This document shows positions 20,590 through 31,873 of a stretch of DNA of 64,000 bases, piece by piece. Below the pieces are notes generated by a model. That model made no database searches, was not told where the DNA came from, and saw nothing but the letters and a program-made list of their open reading frames with translations. The stretch's first letter is position 1. Each line of letters opens with the position of its first letter. Source of the stretch: Lumbricus terrestris (taxonomy: Eukaryota; Annelida; Clitellata; Crassiclitellata; Lumbricidae). The stretch is from the NCBI GenBank assembly GCA_949752735.1, contig OX457036.1, positions 86,435,987-86,499,986 on the forward strand, given 5' to 3'. The translations under genes and the position numbers were made by a program.

Positions 20590-23340
20590 TCACGGCTGAG
20601 CTTCTTCATCCTGGAAGAAAAGTTCAGGGGTGTGCAGCTCTTCCCTTCCACGACGACGCAGTCCCCTCAGTACTGCCTCACAGGCCCACTTGGGGCAGCC
20701 TGGGTACTCCTTTATCACCGCCTCCGCAAACTCTTCCACGAAGGCGCCTTCTGGCTGCATGCTCGCACGCCAGGTAATCTCCTCCAGCAATGAAGCTGTC
20801 AACCCCTTCTCCGCCTGGGATGAACCCTCTCCAGGACTTAAAATACTGTCTAAAAACATCACTAACTCTTTATCTTCAGTAAGTGATGGCGCATAAGGGT
20901 CCGGAGGCGGTCCCTCTTCTTTTCCAACATTCGATCCGGTCGACCCGGCACTCGTGTCCTGCATCGTGAAAACTTTAATACTCCTACTTCTAAGAGTTTC
21001 CTCTCGATGTTTTCTGTACTTGTGGCTGCGTGGCGACACCTTGGCGCTATCGCCTGCGTATAGGCGCCCGCAAAATTCGCAATGAATCGTGGAGAGATCC
21101 ATCCTGCTGACGCTCCAATGTCTAACTGCGCCTTGCGCCCTTGTCAACAACAAATTATACAGCGCTGCCAAGCTGTAGCGTTGCAAAACCAAAACATTAC
21201 CACGGACAATCCACTCCAAGTGATAACCAATCAAATCCAAGTGTTGTCTCCAGACGCTATCAAGACAACACGATGTCGAACACAATTCGCCGTTCATAAC
21301 GGATGCAACCAAAAGAAAGACCATCATGAATGCAATCACATTCACTCCAACCATAACCCGATGACCTATTTTATTCTCACGTCCCTGGGACGATTCACAC
21401 ATCCAGGCAACAACCTGCTGGTCTACACTCAATGCGTTTGTCACTTTTCCCTGTGGTTTATCATGGTCACGTTTCATCTCATAGCCATTATGCCTACACT
21501 CCTTCTCATTTAGCACAGGTTTAACAACAGCAGTCTCTCTGTAGAAAAATGGCTGTCTCTTTACTGGCTTCTTAACAGATCTAGCATCATCTGTATCAAT
21601 CTTAGGTTCCACTAAAATTGTTCCACCTAAGTCTACGTCTTTGTTAGTCTTCAAAAGACATTCCATCTTCTCTTTTGCTTCCAACGGTACATCATCTGGC
21701 AGATCAACCATCAAACCTTCCACAACCTTACTTTCATCTAAGACTTTAGTGGAATACATTTCCTTTTCCTCCTCTTCTGTCATCAATGCCGTTGCACATA
21801 CTGCTAAACTATCATACAAGGTTTTCGATTGTACATCACATTGAGACCTAGGGGACACAATCACCTCCTCTGCAACCACAATACGTCTACACCACGAAGA
21901 TCCAGTTCCCTTAACTAATGCAATGCGCCTCCTTCCCACAAAAAGAGCACCTGTTCCAAACCCAAGACGGCATCGATTTTCCCTCAACCATTCCATACCA
22001 AGCATAGGCTCAAAGACCTGGTCAGAAACAAGAAACCGAGTGGGAATTTCAAAACCATGCCAAAACTTCAAAGGAACAACCAGTTCTCCCTGGACTCGAA
22101 TCTCAGTACCATTGGCAGCCAAAAGAACCCGAGAGCTAGGTTGCAATTCAAGACCCACAACATAACCAGCAGGAACTATACTCACTTCAGAACCGGTGTC
22201 GATAAGACAGGTCCTCGATCGTCCATGGAGGGTAGCTCGAACATAGATGGCGCTGTTGGTAGGAACCACGGACTTCTCACGTGTAGTGTGATTGGTAACC
22301 ACGTCGGCAGGTGTCGTTCCATCCGACTGACTGGCTGGTCTGCGGAACTGACCGCACTGACGAGCGATATGTCCGACCAACCCGCATTTGAAGCAGGTCC
22401 GGTCGCGTCCAGAATTTCCCGGAGCTGTGGCAACCGATTCATAGGCAGCATTCCTCGGAACAGAATTCCGCTGTCCATTCAGTTGTCTCGAAATGCGTTC
22501 CTCCAATTGTTCTTGCCATTTCCGTTGGGCTGTGAAGAAACTGTCCAACTGCGCCTGCAGTCGCGAATCCGTTTCAACTTCTTGAGTTCCGCGCACTCGG
22601 TTGAGTGGCCAACGACGATCATCCACATCAGCCATCTGCTGATAAGCTCCAAGACGCAGTGTCATTCGATATGCTTCATCAATGGTACGCGGTTCCCTTT
22701 CTCGGACCTTCAGTGATAGTTCGCGATCACGGATGGCTTCCAAGAAAGCGTCTCTTGCAACAATTTCGGTTGTTTCGTTCGTAGGAACCGGATATGCCAA
22801 AACAGCCAAACGCCGAATGTCATGTAGAAGATCGCTCAAGCTTTCATCCACGCGTTGACGGCGATAATATAACTGCGTACGGAAGGTCTCAGCTTGTCCT
22901 TCCACTCCGTAGCGTTGTCTCAGTCTCTCCACGAGCTGCTCGTAATTAACATCTTGCTTCGCTCCAAAATCCCAAAGCAGTTGCGTTGCAGCTTTATCCA
23001 AAGCACAACGAAGGAAATCCACCTTGTCCGCACCAGTCCACTTGTTATGGCGGGCACAGACTTCAAATTGCGCGAGGAAAGATTCCAATGACCCTGTACC
23101 GTCGAATTTTCCAGGCTTCATGGGAGTCGACTTTCTTTCACTCACCAAGCGACTGACTTCTTCTAAGACTTTTGCGTCTGTACCACTCACGTCTCTGCTC
23201 GAGGGTAGAGTCACTTTCTTTTCCGGAGACTTGTAGTCGTCGAAATCGATTTCTGCCAAAAGTCGACTTGACTCAATCTCAGAGTCGCTCGCTCCTTTCG
23301 TCCATGGCGTCGAAGTGGTTTGAAAAGCTGCTGCATCCAT
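20590..23340 (-). CDS. Gag-protease polyprotein of the LTR element, pol deleted in frame
   Basis: 916 codons, ATG at 23340. Residues ~70-250 are a Gypsy-type gag (FDGTGSLESFLAQFE, WDFGAKQDVNYEQL, QRVDESLSDLLHDIRRLA). A coiled, charged stretch at ~255-290 precedes a CCHC knuckle, C316-x2-C319-x4-H324-x4-C329. The aspartic protease follows with D381-T-G-S and a later LGMEWL (~447). A linker typical of the start of RT is reached (KRQPFFYRETA, ~594-604) and then the text jumps to unrelated sequence: no RT, RNase H or integrase motif. Residues 662-684 are hydrophobic. C754, C757, H773 and H778 form a C2H2-like finger. The frame stays open across the deletion. Inferred: a non-autonomous element that may supply its own capsid. 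Confidence 0.88.
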   Translation of the reverse strand: MDAAAFQTTSTPWTKGASDSEIESSRLLAEIDFDDYKSPEKKVTLPSSRDVSGTDAKVLEEVSRLVSERKSTPMKPGKFDGTGSLESFLAQFEVCARHNKWTGADKVDFLRCALDKAATQLLWDFGAKQDVNYEQLVERLRQRYGVEGQAETFRTQLYYRRQRVDESLSDLLHDIRRLAVLAYPVPTNETTEIVARDAFLEAIRDRELSLKVREREPRTIDEAYRMTLRLGAYQQMADVDDRRWPLNRVRGTQEVETDSRLQAQLDSFFTAQRKWQEQLEERISRQLNGQRNSVPRNAAYESVATAPGNSGRDRTCFKCGLVGHIARQCGQFRRPASQSDGTTPADVVTNHTTREKSVVPTNSAIYVRATLHGRSRTCLIDTGSEVSIVPAGYVVGLELQPSSRVLLAANGTEIRVQGELVVPLKFWHGFEIPTRFLVSDQVFEPMLGMEWLRENRCRLGFGTGALFVGRRRIALVKGTGSSWCRRIVVAEEVIVSPRSQCDVQSKTLYDSLAVCATALMTEEEEKEMYSTKVLDESKVVEGLMVDLPDDVPLEAKEKMECLLKTNKDVDLGGTILVEPKIDTDDARSVKKPVKRQPFFYRETAVVKPVLNEKECRHNGYEMKRDHDKPQGKVTNALSVDQQVVAWMCESSQGRENKIGHRVMVGVNVIAFMMVFLLVASVMNGELCSTSCCLDSVWRQHLDLIGYHLEWIVRGNVLVLQRYSLAALYNLLLTRAQGAVRHWSVSRMDLSTIHCEFCGRLYAGDSAKVSPRSHKYRKHREETLRSRSIKVFTMQDTSAGSTGSNVGKEEGPPPDPYAPSLTEDKELVMFLDSILSPGEGSSQAEKGLTASLLEEITWRASMQPEGAFVEEFAEAVIKEYPGCPKWACEAVLRGLRRRGREELHTPELFFQDEEAQP

Positions 23341-23489
23341 CTTTTCCGGAACTTGAAAGTCGTCTCACGATTTCACTTTGCCGAAGTCCAACGAAGTTCG
23401 CAAAAATCCCACTGTCTGGAACCAATTTGTTACGTGTTCCGCCAGCTGTGTTCCTTTCCAACGACTTTGTCGAAGTCCACCAAATCTGA

Positions 23490-23507
23490 CCCCACTTTGG
23501 AGTACCA
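23490..23507 (-). other. Primer binding site of the LTR element
   Basis: Three bases after the 5' LTR (element orientation) the minus strand reads TGGTACTCCAAAGTGGGG, starting with TGG as needed to pair with a tRNA CCA end. Which tRNA is used needs a search. Confidence 0.65.
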
Positions 23508-23959
23508 ATTTGTTACGGAACTGGGTTTGATCTTTATGGCCCTATCCGAACGAGGCTCAGGGTCGACTATTTTACCAGGATGGCCCACCCTAAAGCCTTG
23601 ACATTGCCCGCAGGATCCGGCTCGCACGGTCTGTCCGAGACTTTAATTGAAGAAAGAAAAGACAACTTCACTTTACTTTCCAATTGTAATCGATGATCTT
23701 CGACAAAGTTCAACAAAAATGAGGAGTTCCTTCTCCAGTATAAAAATCGTATCTGTGTATACAACCTGTCAAACAGATAGCGCGTCCTGACAGCAAACTG
23801 TTCAGAGTCACCAGGCCTGACGTCCAGGGGGTACGATGATGAGGACGACGACGACGAAGAGGCTGGCTGCGGAGCCGCTAGCAGAGCGGCTGCCCGACGA
23901 CGTTGCAGACGTTACTGACGCTGACAGCAACGAACCACGGGCGGCGGTGCCCGACAAGG

Positions 23960-24610
23960 AGACGAGGGGGGTACGCTGACGAGGATGACGACGACGAAGA
24001 CGGAGCCACTGACTGAGGCTACCCGACGACGTTGACGACGCTGTTGACGTTCGCAGCAACGAACCACGGGCGGTGGTGCCCGACAAGGAGACGAGGGGGT
24101 ACGCTGACGAGGATGACGACGACGAAGACGGAGCCACTGACTGCGGCTACCCGACGACGTTGAAGACGCTGTTGACGTTCGCAGCAACGAACCACGGGCG
24201 GTGGTGCCCGACAAGGAGACGAGGGGGGTACGCTGACGAGGATGACGACGACGAAGACGGAGCCACTGACTGTGGCTACCCGACGACGTTGAAGACGCTG
24301 TTGACGTTCGCAGCAACGAACCACGGGCGTGGTGCCCGACAAGGAGACGAGGGGGTACGCTGACGAGGATGACGACGACGAAGACGGAGCCACTGACTGC
24401 GGCTACCCGACGACGTTGAAGACGCTGTTGACGTTCGCAGCAACGAACCACGGGCGGTGGTGCCCGACAAGGAGACGAGGGGGTTACGCTGAAGAGGATG
24501 ACGACGACGAAGACGGAGCCACTGACTGCGGCTACCCGACGACGTTGAAGACGCTGTTGACGTTCGCAGCAACGAACCACGGGCGGTGGTGCCCGACAAG
24601 GAGACGAGGG
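23960..24610. repeat. ~129-bp tandem repeat, second LTR
   Basis: Five units plus a diverged end; one unit more than in the partner LTR, which alone explains the 128-bp length difference. Confidence 0.92.
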
Positions 24611-25045
24611 GGGTACGACGACGATGAAGACGACGACGAAGACGGAGCCACTGACTGCGGCTGCCCGTTGAAGAAGAACGTTTCCCTCTGCCGTTCTCCT
24701 GCGTACGTCCTTCACTGCTTCCGCGCTCACGTCAGAGTTAGAACCGGACTGGAGACACTGACGGCGCTACTGAATACACTGACGCCCCACGAAGACACCG
24801 ACGGCAACGAGGAACCTCTTCCCGACTCGATGCGGCTGACTTCGGACCGACTGCACAACTCCGGCGTCGAACTGCAGACCCTGCGTCGTTCTCCGAGTCC
24901 CTTCTCCGACTGTCTTGACTGAGCCTCCCGACGACGTTGACGACGACTGTCCGCTTCCGCGCTATCCCAAGCTGACTTCCTCCGAGCTGTAAGGCTGGCT
25001 TCTGTGTCTGTACTCCTTCTTTTATAGGCTCACAGCAAGGCGGGA

Positions 25046-25590
25046 TGCATGAATAAGTAAGTGTGGCAGACCGAGGTGTGGCAAGCCAGGAATGAATAAG
25101 TAAGTGTGGCAGGCCGAGGTGTGGCAAGCCGAAATGAATAGATAAGTGTGGCAGGCCGAGGTGTGGCAAGCCAGGAATGAATAAGTAAGTGTGGCAAGCC
25201 AAGGTGTGGCAAGCCAGGAATGAATAAGTAAGTGTGGCAAGCCGAAGTGTGGCAAGCCGAAATGAATAGATAAGTGTGGCAGGCCGAGATGTGGCAAGCC
25301 AGAAATGAATAAGCAAGTGTGGCAGGCCAAGTGAGGCAGGCCGAATGAGTAAACAAGAGCGCGGCAAATGTGGCAGCGTGGCAAGGCGTGGCAGCACGTG
25401 GCAACGCGTGGCAAAGCGTTGCAGACAAGCGTGGCAAGGCGTGGCAAACGTGGCAGCGCGTTGCAAGCAAACGTGGCAAACGTGGCAAGGCGTGGCAAAG
25501 CGTTGCAGGCAAACGTGGCAAACGTGGCAAGCGTGGCAAGGCGTGGCAAAGCGTTGCAGGCAAACAAGGCAGCGCGTGGCAAAGCGCAAA
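25046..25590. repeat. GTGGCA-type tandem arrays, second LTR
   Basis: Same two arrays as at 19905-20450, nearly identical. Confidence 0.9.
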
Positions 25591-25627
25591 TCAACAAAAA
25601 AATAATCACCATTGCAAAATCGCCACA

Positions 25628-25631
25628 ATAG
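25628..25631. other. Target-site duplication atag, right copy
   Basis: It follows the LTR end CGCCACA and matches 18496-18499. Confidence 0.85.
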
Positions 25632-25999
25632 TATGACGGATGATCAGAAGTTATTACAGAAGTCGAATTTAACTCAATTAACTGCATGCCGGCAGCCAAC
25701 ATGGCTCATTCATAATTATTACTCATTTCACCAACGCCATCTGCCGATTGGAAAGTTGAGTGGACCTTTGGAAGGACAGGGGAAGCTCTTCCGCGTCAGT
25801 GAGCTCTCTGTGTTAACCATGATCCTAAATCCTTCCCTGCCTGCTAATTCTGTCAAACATGTCAACTAATAATAATTATTATAGGTTTCGTTTAGTAATT
25901 CTCACGGTAAAACAAACAGCCAATAACAGCATCCGTCATACCGTTTAAATTTTTTTTATCTTTTATCACAAAGAAAAACGGGAATTGACATAGGCCTAC

Positions 26000-26149
26000 C
26001 TGAGACGTGTTCTGCCACTCACAACTCGTAGATTTTTTAAAAAGGAGAGCGTATTGAAATTTTCATGATTTCCTTGAACCAGCAAATACCCCGTAATCTC
26101 CTCCACGGTCTCAAATACGTTTAGGGCAGATACGTTGGATATAGCATTT
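26000..26149 (-). CDS. Receptor exon N: second L domain, N-terminal half
   Basis: 150 nt, acceptor ctttgaag|AAAT, donor CTCAG|GTAGGC, phase 2 to 2. It encodes VFETVEEITGYLLVQGN and LSFLKNLRVVSGRTRL, matching the EGFR second L domain (L..VKEITGFLLIQ...FENLEIIRGRT). Joined to exon O it reads on as SGFAVVI. The donor itself is the word GTAGGCCTA. It was found by reading, as it is shorter than the usual ORF cut-offs. Confidence 0.88.
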
Positions 26150-26867
26150 CTTCAAAGCAAGCACAGCACAAAACCAGAGAGTAATAGCCTAAAATGCTAC
26201 TATATATCAGCTATGGGCTACGGATGATAAAAGTGAAAATAAGGAACTCGATTTTAACCTTTAAAATTTCGTCGGAACGATCAAGTAGGCTAGTACAAGT
26301 GTACAAGTGGGTCTAGCCTGTAATATCCTGACATCCTGTAGGTCTACGCTCTCTAATGCGTCCCGATAAGATTTGTTTGCCTTAGAGTATTTTGAGAAGA
26401 ATGCACTTAGATTTCCGTAGCGCGACCTGCAAAGCAAACTAAAAAATCATATTTCTATATAATTTTGGATTCGAATCTACAAAATAAACGGATGCAAGTG
26501 GGCCTATAATAATATTATGCTCTATGATAAAGCTCCGTTGATATTACACGCGAGCTGGGGATGAAAGACCAGCGTTTACTAGATGACTGCTCAATTTCAG
26601 TGCATCATTAAAAACAGTGGACTTGTACCAACGTATAACTAGAACTAGGCCTACGTACGATAAGGCAAGTTTTCTTTGTTTTGTTTTTACCGTCTGACTG
26701 TGTCTGTTGCTGTGCATAATATGTAGCCTACTTTAATTTCGTCTTAAACTGATGCAACGTGCGCCAGCGTTCGGCGTATAATTAACGTGCGTGTTGCGCA
26801 CTTTACATGTATGTTACAAAACTCGTAGGCCTACACTTCGTAGGCCAACGAACGGTTGCGCATTGGT

Positions 26868-27093
26868 GCATTTGCTACTTTTTGTTGCGCAACGTTTTTG
26901 AATCGTCAAAAAACGGTGGGTGGCCTCCCTAAAAGTGGTATAACTTTTGTTCTGTTTGAAATATTTTGATGAAATCTGGCCGTCATGTGTAAATACGAAT
27001 TGTCTATAAGCCTGTAAAATTTCATACTGAAATTCTTAGTTTTGGTCATTATATTTTAACAAACCTAGGGGCTATTTTCTGGCGCACCCTGTA
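26868..27093. mobile_element. Mariner-type MITE remnant, right end
   Basis: It shares ttttgttctgtttgaaatat and gatgaaatctggcc text with the complete copies at 32600 and 43763, and ends ggcgcaccctg followed by ta. The left end is missing. Confidence 0.7.
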
Positions 27094-27508
27094 TAGTAGG
27101 CCTATATACATATAAAATATGCATGGTGCACTCAATCTTAATGAAAATGGTGTTATGCTGCAAAAACCCAGAGTCATGAAAATTACGTATCAGTGATGCT
27201 GATAATGATAGCGGCGTACCTCAATGTATTTTTATGATATCTCATAGCCCTTTGGAGACTCCAAAATGTTCTTGAAAAAAGTCGAAATTTTTCTCTCTAA
27301 AGTTTCCATCCACCAATGATGCTTTTTGGCTGGTGAGATTTAGCATTTTCAAAAACAACTCCAATTTGGAACACCCTAATAAGCAGCAGTGTGGTCATAT
27401 TTGATATAAATTGTTTATCAAATATGACCATGCATACTGCTGCTTATAATATACGAATAATTCAATTAGACCGAATTATCAGTACAAGACACAAATTGGA
27501 ATCCATAC

Positions 27509-27611
27509 AGGCCAATGAATGTCTTCATTAGAATCTGTAGATTTCCATCGATGATTGTGCATCCGGAGAAATTTGCCACCGTGTGCTTCTCGACGCTGCC
27601 ACCAGGACAAG
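27509..27611 (-). CDS. Receptor exon M: end of first furin block, start of second L domain
   Basis: 103 nt, acceptor ggatttag|CTTG, donor GGCCT|GTATGG, phase 1 to 2. It encodes CPGG, then TVANFSGCTIIDGNLQI, the opening strand of a receptor L domain (x.F.NCT.I.GNL.I). It fits exactly between exon L (phase 1) and exon N (phase 2), giving FIGLNAISNVSALNVF across the junction. Confidence 0.88.
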
Positions 27612-27654
27612 CTAAATCCAGAGATAATAGGATATCATCCCATAAAGCTCATCA

Positions 27655-27890
27655 GCAACGTCGTCAGAAACATCGTAATAACGATCGTCCTCGTCGTCGT
27701 CCTCGTCGTCCTCGTCGTCGTCGTCATCATCGTCATCATCGTCATCATCGTCGTCATCGTCGTCGTCGTCGTCGCCGCCGTCACCATCACCATCACCATC
27801 ACCATCACCATCATCATCATCATCACCACCACCATCATCATCATCATCATCATCATCATCCTCTTTGTCATCGTCATCATTACCATTATC
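27655..27890. repeat. CGT/CAT/CAC triplet microsatellite
   Basis: About 230 bases of imperfect triplets, giving polyHis/Arg, polyVal/Ile and polyMet/Thr frames by translation in each frame. Confidence 0.92.
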
Positions 27891-28173
27891 AGTATCATTA
27901 TTTTTTAATGTATTTCTTATTAATCTAATATATTGTTATGATAGATTTTGTCATTTTGCTGTTCAACTACAAAATAAGTCACGTTGGGAAGTAACAAAAC
28001 GGTGCTCACAACGGGGACCGTTATTACTCGGGTAGAATGACGCAACCATCACATTTGAAGGGAGGCCTATAATTATTATAAAGTCGAAGGAACGTCGACA
28101 GCAGTTCAATCTTTAACATATTTTGAAATTGTTTTAAGGTGTTTCTTAAATCAAGCGAATAAAAGAAACTAAC

Positions 28174-28281
28174 TCTTGGGACAAAGGCGATTTTTGCACG
28201 GTTTGCATTTCTTCTCGTTGTCAGGCATGTATCCGTCTGAACATCTGGCAACACAGGCTCCATTTTGTTTCAGTGTATGAC
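28174..28281 (-). CDS. Receptor exon L: furin-like repeats
   Basis: 108 nt, acceptor tgcgtag|GTCAT, donor AAGA|GTTAGT, phase 1 to 1. It encodes GACVARCSDGYMPDNEKKC and CKPCKNRLCPK, matching the end of EGFR domain II (GSCVRxC...xKCKKCxGPC). Confidence 0.88.
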
Positions 28282-28577
28282 CTACGCAGAGGATGACGAC
28301 ACACATTGTTGTCCATTAAATGAATCATGCAGCGAAAACCAAGCACTAAAAATGGTCGCAACAACAAACAAGACGCAAACTACTGGTTGTTGTCTTTCTG
28401 TATATAGGTAGTATAGATAGGCCATCGTATAGCATTTGTAGTAGATCTATCCCGTTGCTGAAGAATAAACGTGTAACAGTATTGTATTGTGCCTCAATTC
28501 AAATTGTAGGCTATAGTCAGTATAGCAATATCCAAAGATAAAAGGGCCGATATCCGGTAATATATAGTGATACCAAC

Positions 28578-28719
28578 CTGGACATTCCTTGAGACAGTTG
28601 GCTCCATAGGTGTATCGGACGTCAGGATTTGGTTCATTCATGTACGAGGTTATGTTGTAAATCATTTCACCAGGACATTTGTCTATGCACACTCCATTGT
28701 CAACAAAATGACGACACGC
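28578..28719 (-). CDS. Receptor exon K: furin-like repeats
   Basis: 142 nt, acceptor tactctag|GCGTG, donor CCAG|GTTGGT, phase 0 to 1. It encodes GVCIDKCPGEMIYN and, after an N-rich loop, YTYGANCLKECP. It matches the dimerisation-arm region of EGFR domain II (C.D.CPP...Y......N....YSFGA.CV..CP). Confidence 0.92.
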
Positions 28720-29387
28720 CTAGAGTAAAAAACCTCAACCTTGCTATCCAAAAATAGACATAATTTACGCTGCTTGTTTAAATACCACTAGTTTCTTCTA
28801 CCCTTATTTAATATGTGAAGCACAGTGGACCTCTTTGATCACAGGAATAGGTCACCACTTCCAGAAATACAGGTGATTGTAAATAAAGTGGGTCCTCACT
28901 TCTTAAGTTCAGTTTAATATGATAATCTGAATATAATTATATGATCACCTATTGAACGAATTTATCCACCAAACGAATTTGAGCAATTACCTTTAATGCG
29001 CACCGGACAGCAGACTCGAATTTGTTTAGTGACTATAAATGTCATTAAGTGCGGTGTTCTAAATGTTCTAAGTGGCGTAAAGAAAATTAAACTGAGTTAG
29101 GTAGTAGGAATAAATACAACTGTTTTTTTTTAAATCACAATTGGCAGTGTTCAAAGCAAAGCAAATGGAAGTCAATTTGCAAAATAAACACACGTGAAAG
29201 GGGCTCTTTTCAACTTGTATTTATTTGAGGAATACGTTTATTAGGAGGGGGGAGGGTAGTACTCTATTTGGTGACACCGGCAACAGGACTTGGGTTAATA
29301 CCGGGCTTAATTCTTGAGGGTTTTATGCTATTGGCCAGTTTGCTCAAAGACGAAAGAGTTGACATAGGACGAAGATGGTGAGAGGAC
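28720..29387. other. Intron, nothing recognised
   Basis: AT-rich text without exon, repeat pair or RT motif. Confidence 0.4.
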
Positions 29388-30640
29388 AATTACCCCGGAC
29401 AATTACCCGCGTCAATCACCCGGGATAATTACCCCCGGACAATTACCCCCGGACAATTACCCCCGAACAATTACCCCCGGACAATTACCCCCACCAATTA
29501 CCCCTATGCTGATCGAATGTATGTACATTGTACAGTATACAGAAATAATGTATGTATCTATGTATATGTACATGCATGTATACAACTATACATGTATGAC
29601 TGTATGTATGTACATACGTAAGTGTGCATGTAAGTTTCTTTGTATGTATGTACTATTTATGTATATGTATCTATGTATATGTACATGTATGTATGTATGT
29701 ATGTATGTATGTATGTACTATGTACCTGTATGTATGTATGTATGTATGCACATTGTATGCATGTATGTATGTTACATACGTACACACATACATACATACA
29801 TACATACATACATACATACATACATACATACATACATACATACATACATACATACATACATACATACATACATACATACATGCATACATACATACATACA
29901 TACATACATACATACAATGTGCATACACATACATTTTTTTCACTATTTATTTATTTATTTATTTTTTCCTCAACCAAAACAACAAACAAACATGATACAA
30001 TTATGGCATTGAATAATACATTAACATAAATTTGGTGAAGAAGGGGAGACCCAGAAGGGATGGAAAATCCCGCTAATAGGGCCACCCATAATTTCTGTAA
30101 AATATAAAAGAAAAATATGACAGAACATTCAATTGTAGGAATAAAAAAATGATAAAGGAGAGAGAGAAAAAATTAAGCAATCGACATTTCTGTATATAAC
30201 GAGAAAAACAATTCTTAACTAATGACTTAACTAAAGACTTATCTAAGGGCTTGGCAAAACCACTGAGCAGAAACCTTAACCATTACATATTCGTTATGGT
30301 ACATACACACACATACATATTATAGCCTACCTACATTATGTTTGTATGTATGTATGTATGTATGTATGTATGTATGTATGTATGTATGTATGTATGTAGG
30401 TATGTATGTATGTATGTATGTATGTACGCACGTATGTATGTATGTATGTATGTATGTATGTATGTATGTATGTATGTATGTATGTATGTATGTATGTATG
30501 TATGTATGTATGTATGTATGTATGCATGCACGAGGGGTAATTGTCCGGGGGCAATTGTCCAGGGGGTAATTATTGTCCTAGGGTAATTGGCCGGGGTAAT
30601 TGGCCGGGGGGAGTAATTGTCCGAAGGGCAATTGTCCTAG
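29388..30640. mobile_element. Palindromic element: (CAATTACCCC)n ends around inverted TACA/TGTA microsatellites
   Basis: Left end (29388-29507): at least six units of GGACAATTACCCCC. Right end (30533-30640): the inverse, units of GGGGTAATTGTCC. Inside, a TGTA tract changes to a TACA tract (29520-29920), and a TGTA tract lies at 30335-30530. So both outer and inner repeats are arranged head to head. The centre (29940-30300) is unique and AT-rich. The HTYI and MYVC frames are microsatellite translation. Looks like a DNA transposon whose terminal repeats consist of short tandem units; class unknown. Confidence 0.65.
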
Positions 30641-31757
30641 AACCGACGAAGATGCTTGGCAAAGTCGACGATGCTCGAGGTTGAAGTGCTAATCAGTAGT
30701 AGGCTACACTCAACACCATGCAGAACCATGTTTTACAGATTTGCAGTGGTTTTAACACAGTCTTCTGAACCACTTAAAACCCATGTTATGTTATGTTATG
30801 CTCGAGAACAATCTCATCGGTGAAGATAAATTTAAACTTGAAAAATACCGCGTAATGAAATACGAATTCCCTTACAAATATTTAGGAACAGAAGAAGAGA
30901 TAAAAGTGTTTAGGTCTGATCAAGCGGTCGAAAAATTCATGCGCAGATCTTCAAAAAGAACTCGCCGCTTCGGAATAATTACGATGGACTTAATTCGACG
31001 CTTGTTGCAAACCTTCACCTCCAGCTTCTCCGCTAAAACCTCTACGAAATTCAACAGGCCTACTACAATTTTCGCTTTGCCTAGTTAACCCAATAGAGCT
31101 GCTTTGCATAGAGGCCTACTACTTACCATTCAGAGAATTAGCCTATATATCGTTCTTTATAATCTCTTCCATCACCTTTGAAACCGCCTAACATTATTTC
31201 GATCTCATGCAATTTATTACATTATCTTCTGTAAAATCACTAATTCATAAGGCAAGATGTCGCAAATATAGACTATGATCTGCATTCTCAAGAACTCCAG
31301 ACCTATTTAGGAGGCCTAGGAGTTTATTTCTTGTAATCTTTTCTTACCACGAGTACGAGTTAACGTCTATTGCGCCAAAACGCTGACAGGAGTGCGTTCA
31401 AACACCCTATTAACATCTGCTGCCAAGGCTTAGGCCTATCCCGCTAGTTAGATGGTTGTGACGCGCCCTTGTGGCGGTATACTGCGATACGGCGCCACAT
31501 AAATTGTCGTTGCTATTATGACTGCTAGCTCAGCCAGGTTTAAATGCTTAAATGAAATCAGATTTTATCACATCGCATTAAAATTCAAGTGCTGTAATAT
31601 GCCAAACAAATTTTTTCGAGGGCAACGGCCTCTGTTGTCATATGCCCTCGTCAAATCTGGATCATCCATAACATCACATCCTATGACTTATAATGAGGTT
31701 CTCATGACTTGTATAAGCCGGAAAGCGGACATAAAAAGCGGCTGAAAAACGACTTAC

Positions 31758-31873
31758 CCAGCAGTCTGACCTATTGTGACCACATCCTCCTGCGCATTGG
31801 TCACTGCAGCACTGGTGTGGATCTGGTCCAAAACATCCCCACTCACAGCTGATGCTGCACACGCCCTTCGTTA
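31758..31873 (-). CDS. Receptor exon J: first furin-like repeats
   Basis: 116 nt, acceptor tttatcag|TAACG, donor CTGG|GTAAGT, phase 1 to 0. It encodes LTKGVCSISC, WGCFGPDPHQC and CCSDQCAGGCGHNRSDC, matching EGFR domain II (LTKxxCxxxCxxxCxGxxPxDCCHxQCAAGCTGPxxxDC) position by position. Confidence 0.93.

Larger units (their letters stand above)
18500..25627 (-). mobile_element. Gypsy-type LTR retrotransposon, young, gag-protease only
   Basis: Two direct LTRs (18500-20488 and 23511-25627) begin TGTTACGG and end CGCCACA on the plus strand, and are flanked by an exact 4-bp duplication atag (18496-18499, 25628-25631). The internal part is only 3,022 bp and carries a single minus-strand ORF with gag, zinc knuckle and aspartic protease. 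RT, RNase H and integrase are missing. LTRs are nearly identical apart from one extra tandem unit, so insertion was recent. It sits in the receptor intron between exons O and N. Confidence 0.92.
23511..25627 (-). repeat. LTR (5' LTR in element orientation), 2,117 bp
   Basis: It has the same ends as the LTR at 18500. Five ~129-bp units (boundary word at about 23972, 24100, 24229, 24356, 24486) against four in the partner. A few point differences only. Confidence 0.92.

Noticed and set aside
20590..21400. Possible envelope protein in the LTR element (hydrophobic segment at residues 662-684)
   Set aside because: A single hydrophobic stretch in the middle of the gag-protease frame, with no signal peptide, cleavage site or Cys pattern of an envelope.
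23808..25702. The same repeat frames in the other LTR
   Set aside because: Same reason; they differ only by unit number.
27515..27928. PolyHis/Arg protein frame
   Set aside because: CAT/CGT microsatellite; a receptor exon lies on the other strand at 27509-27611.
29506..30586. HTYIHTY / MYVCMYVC frames
   Set aside because: TACA/TGTA microsatellite translated in each frame.
30783..31088. 101-codon plus-strand frame
   Set aside because: No domain, no splice context, AT-rich intron between receptor exons J and K.
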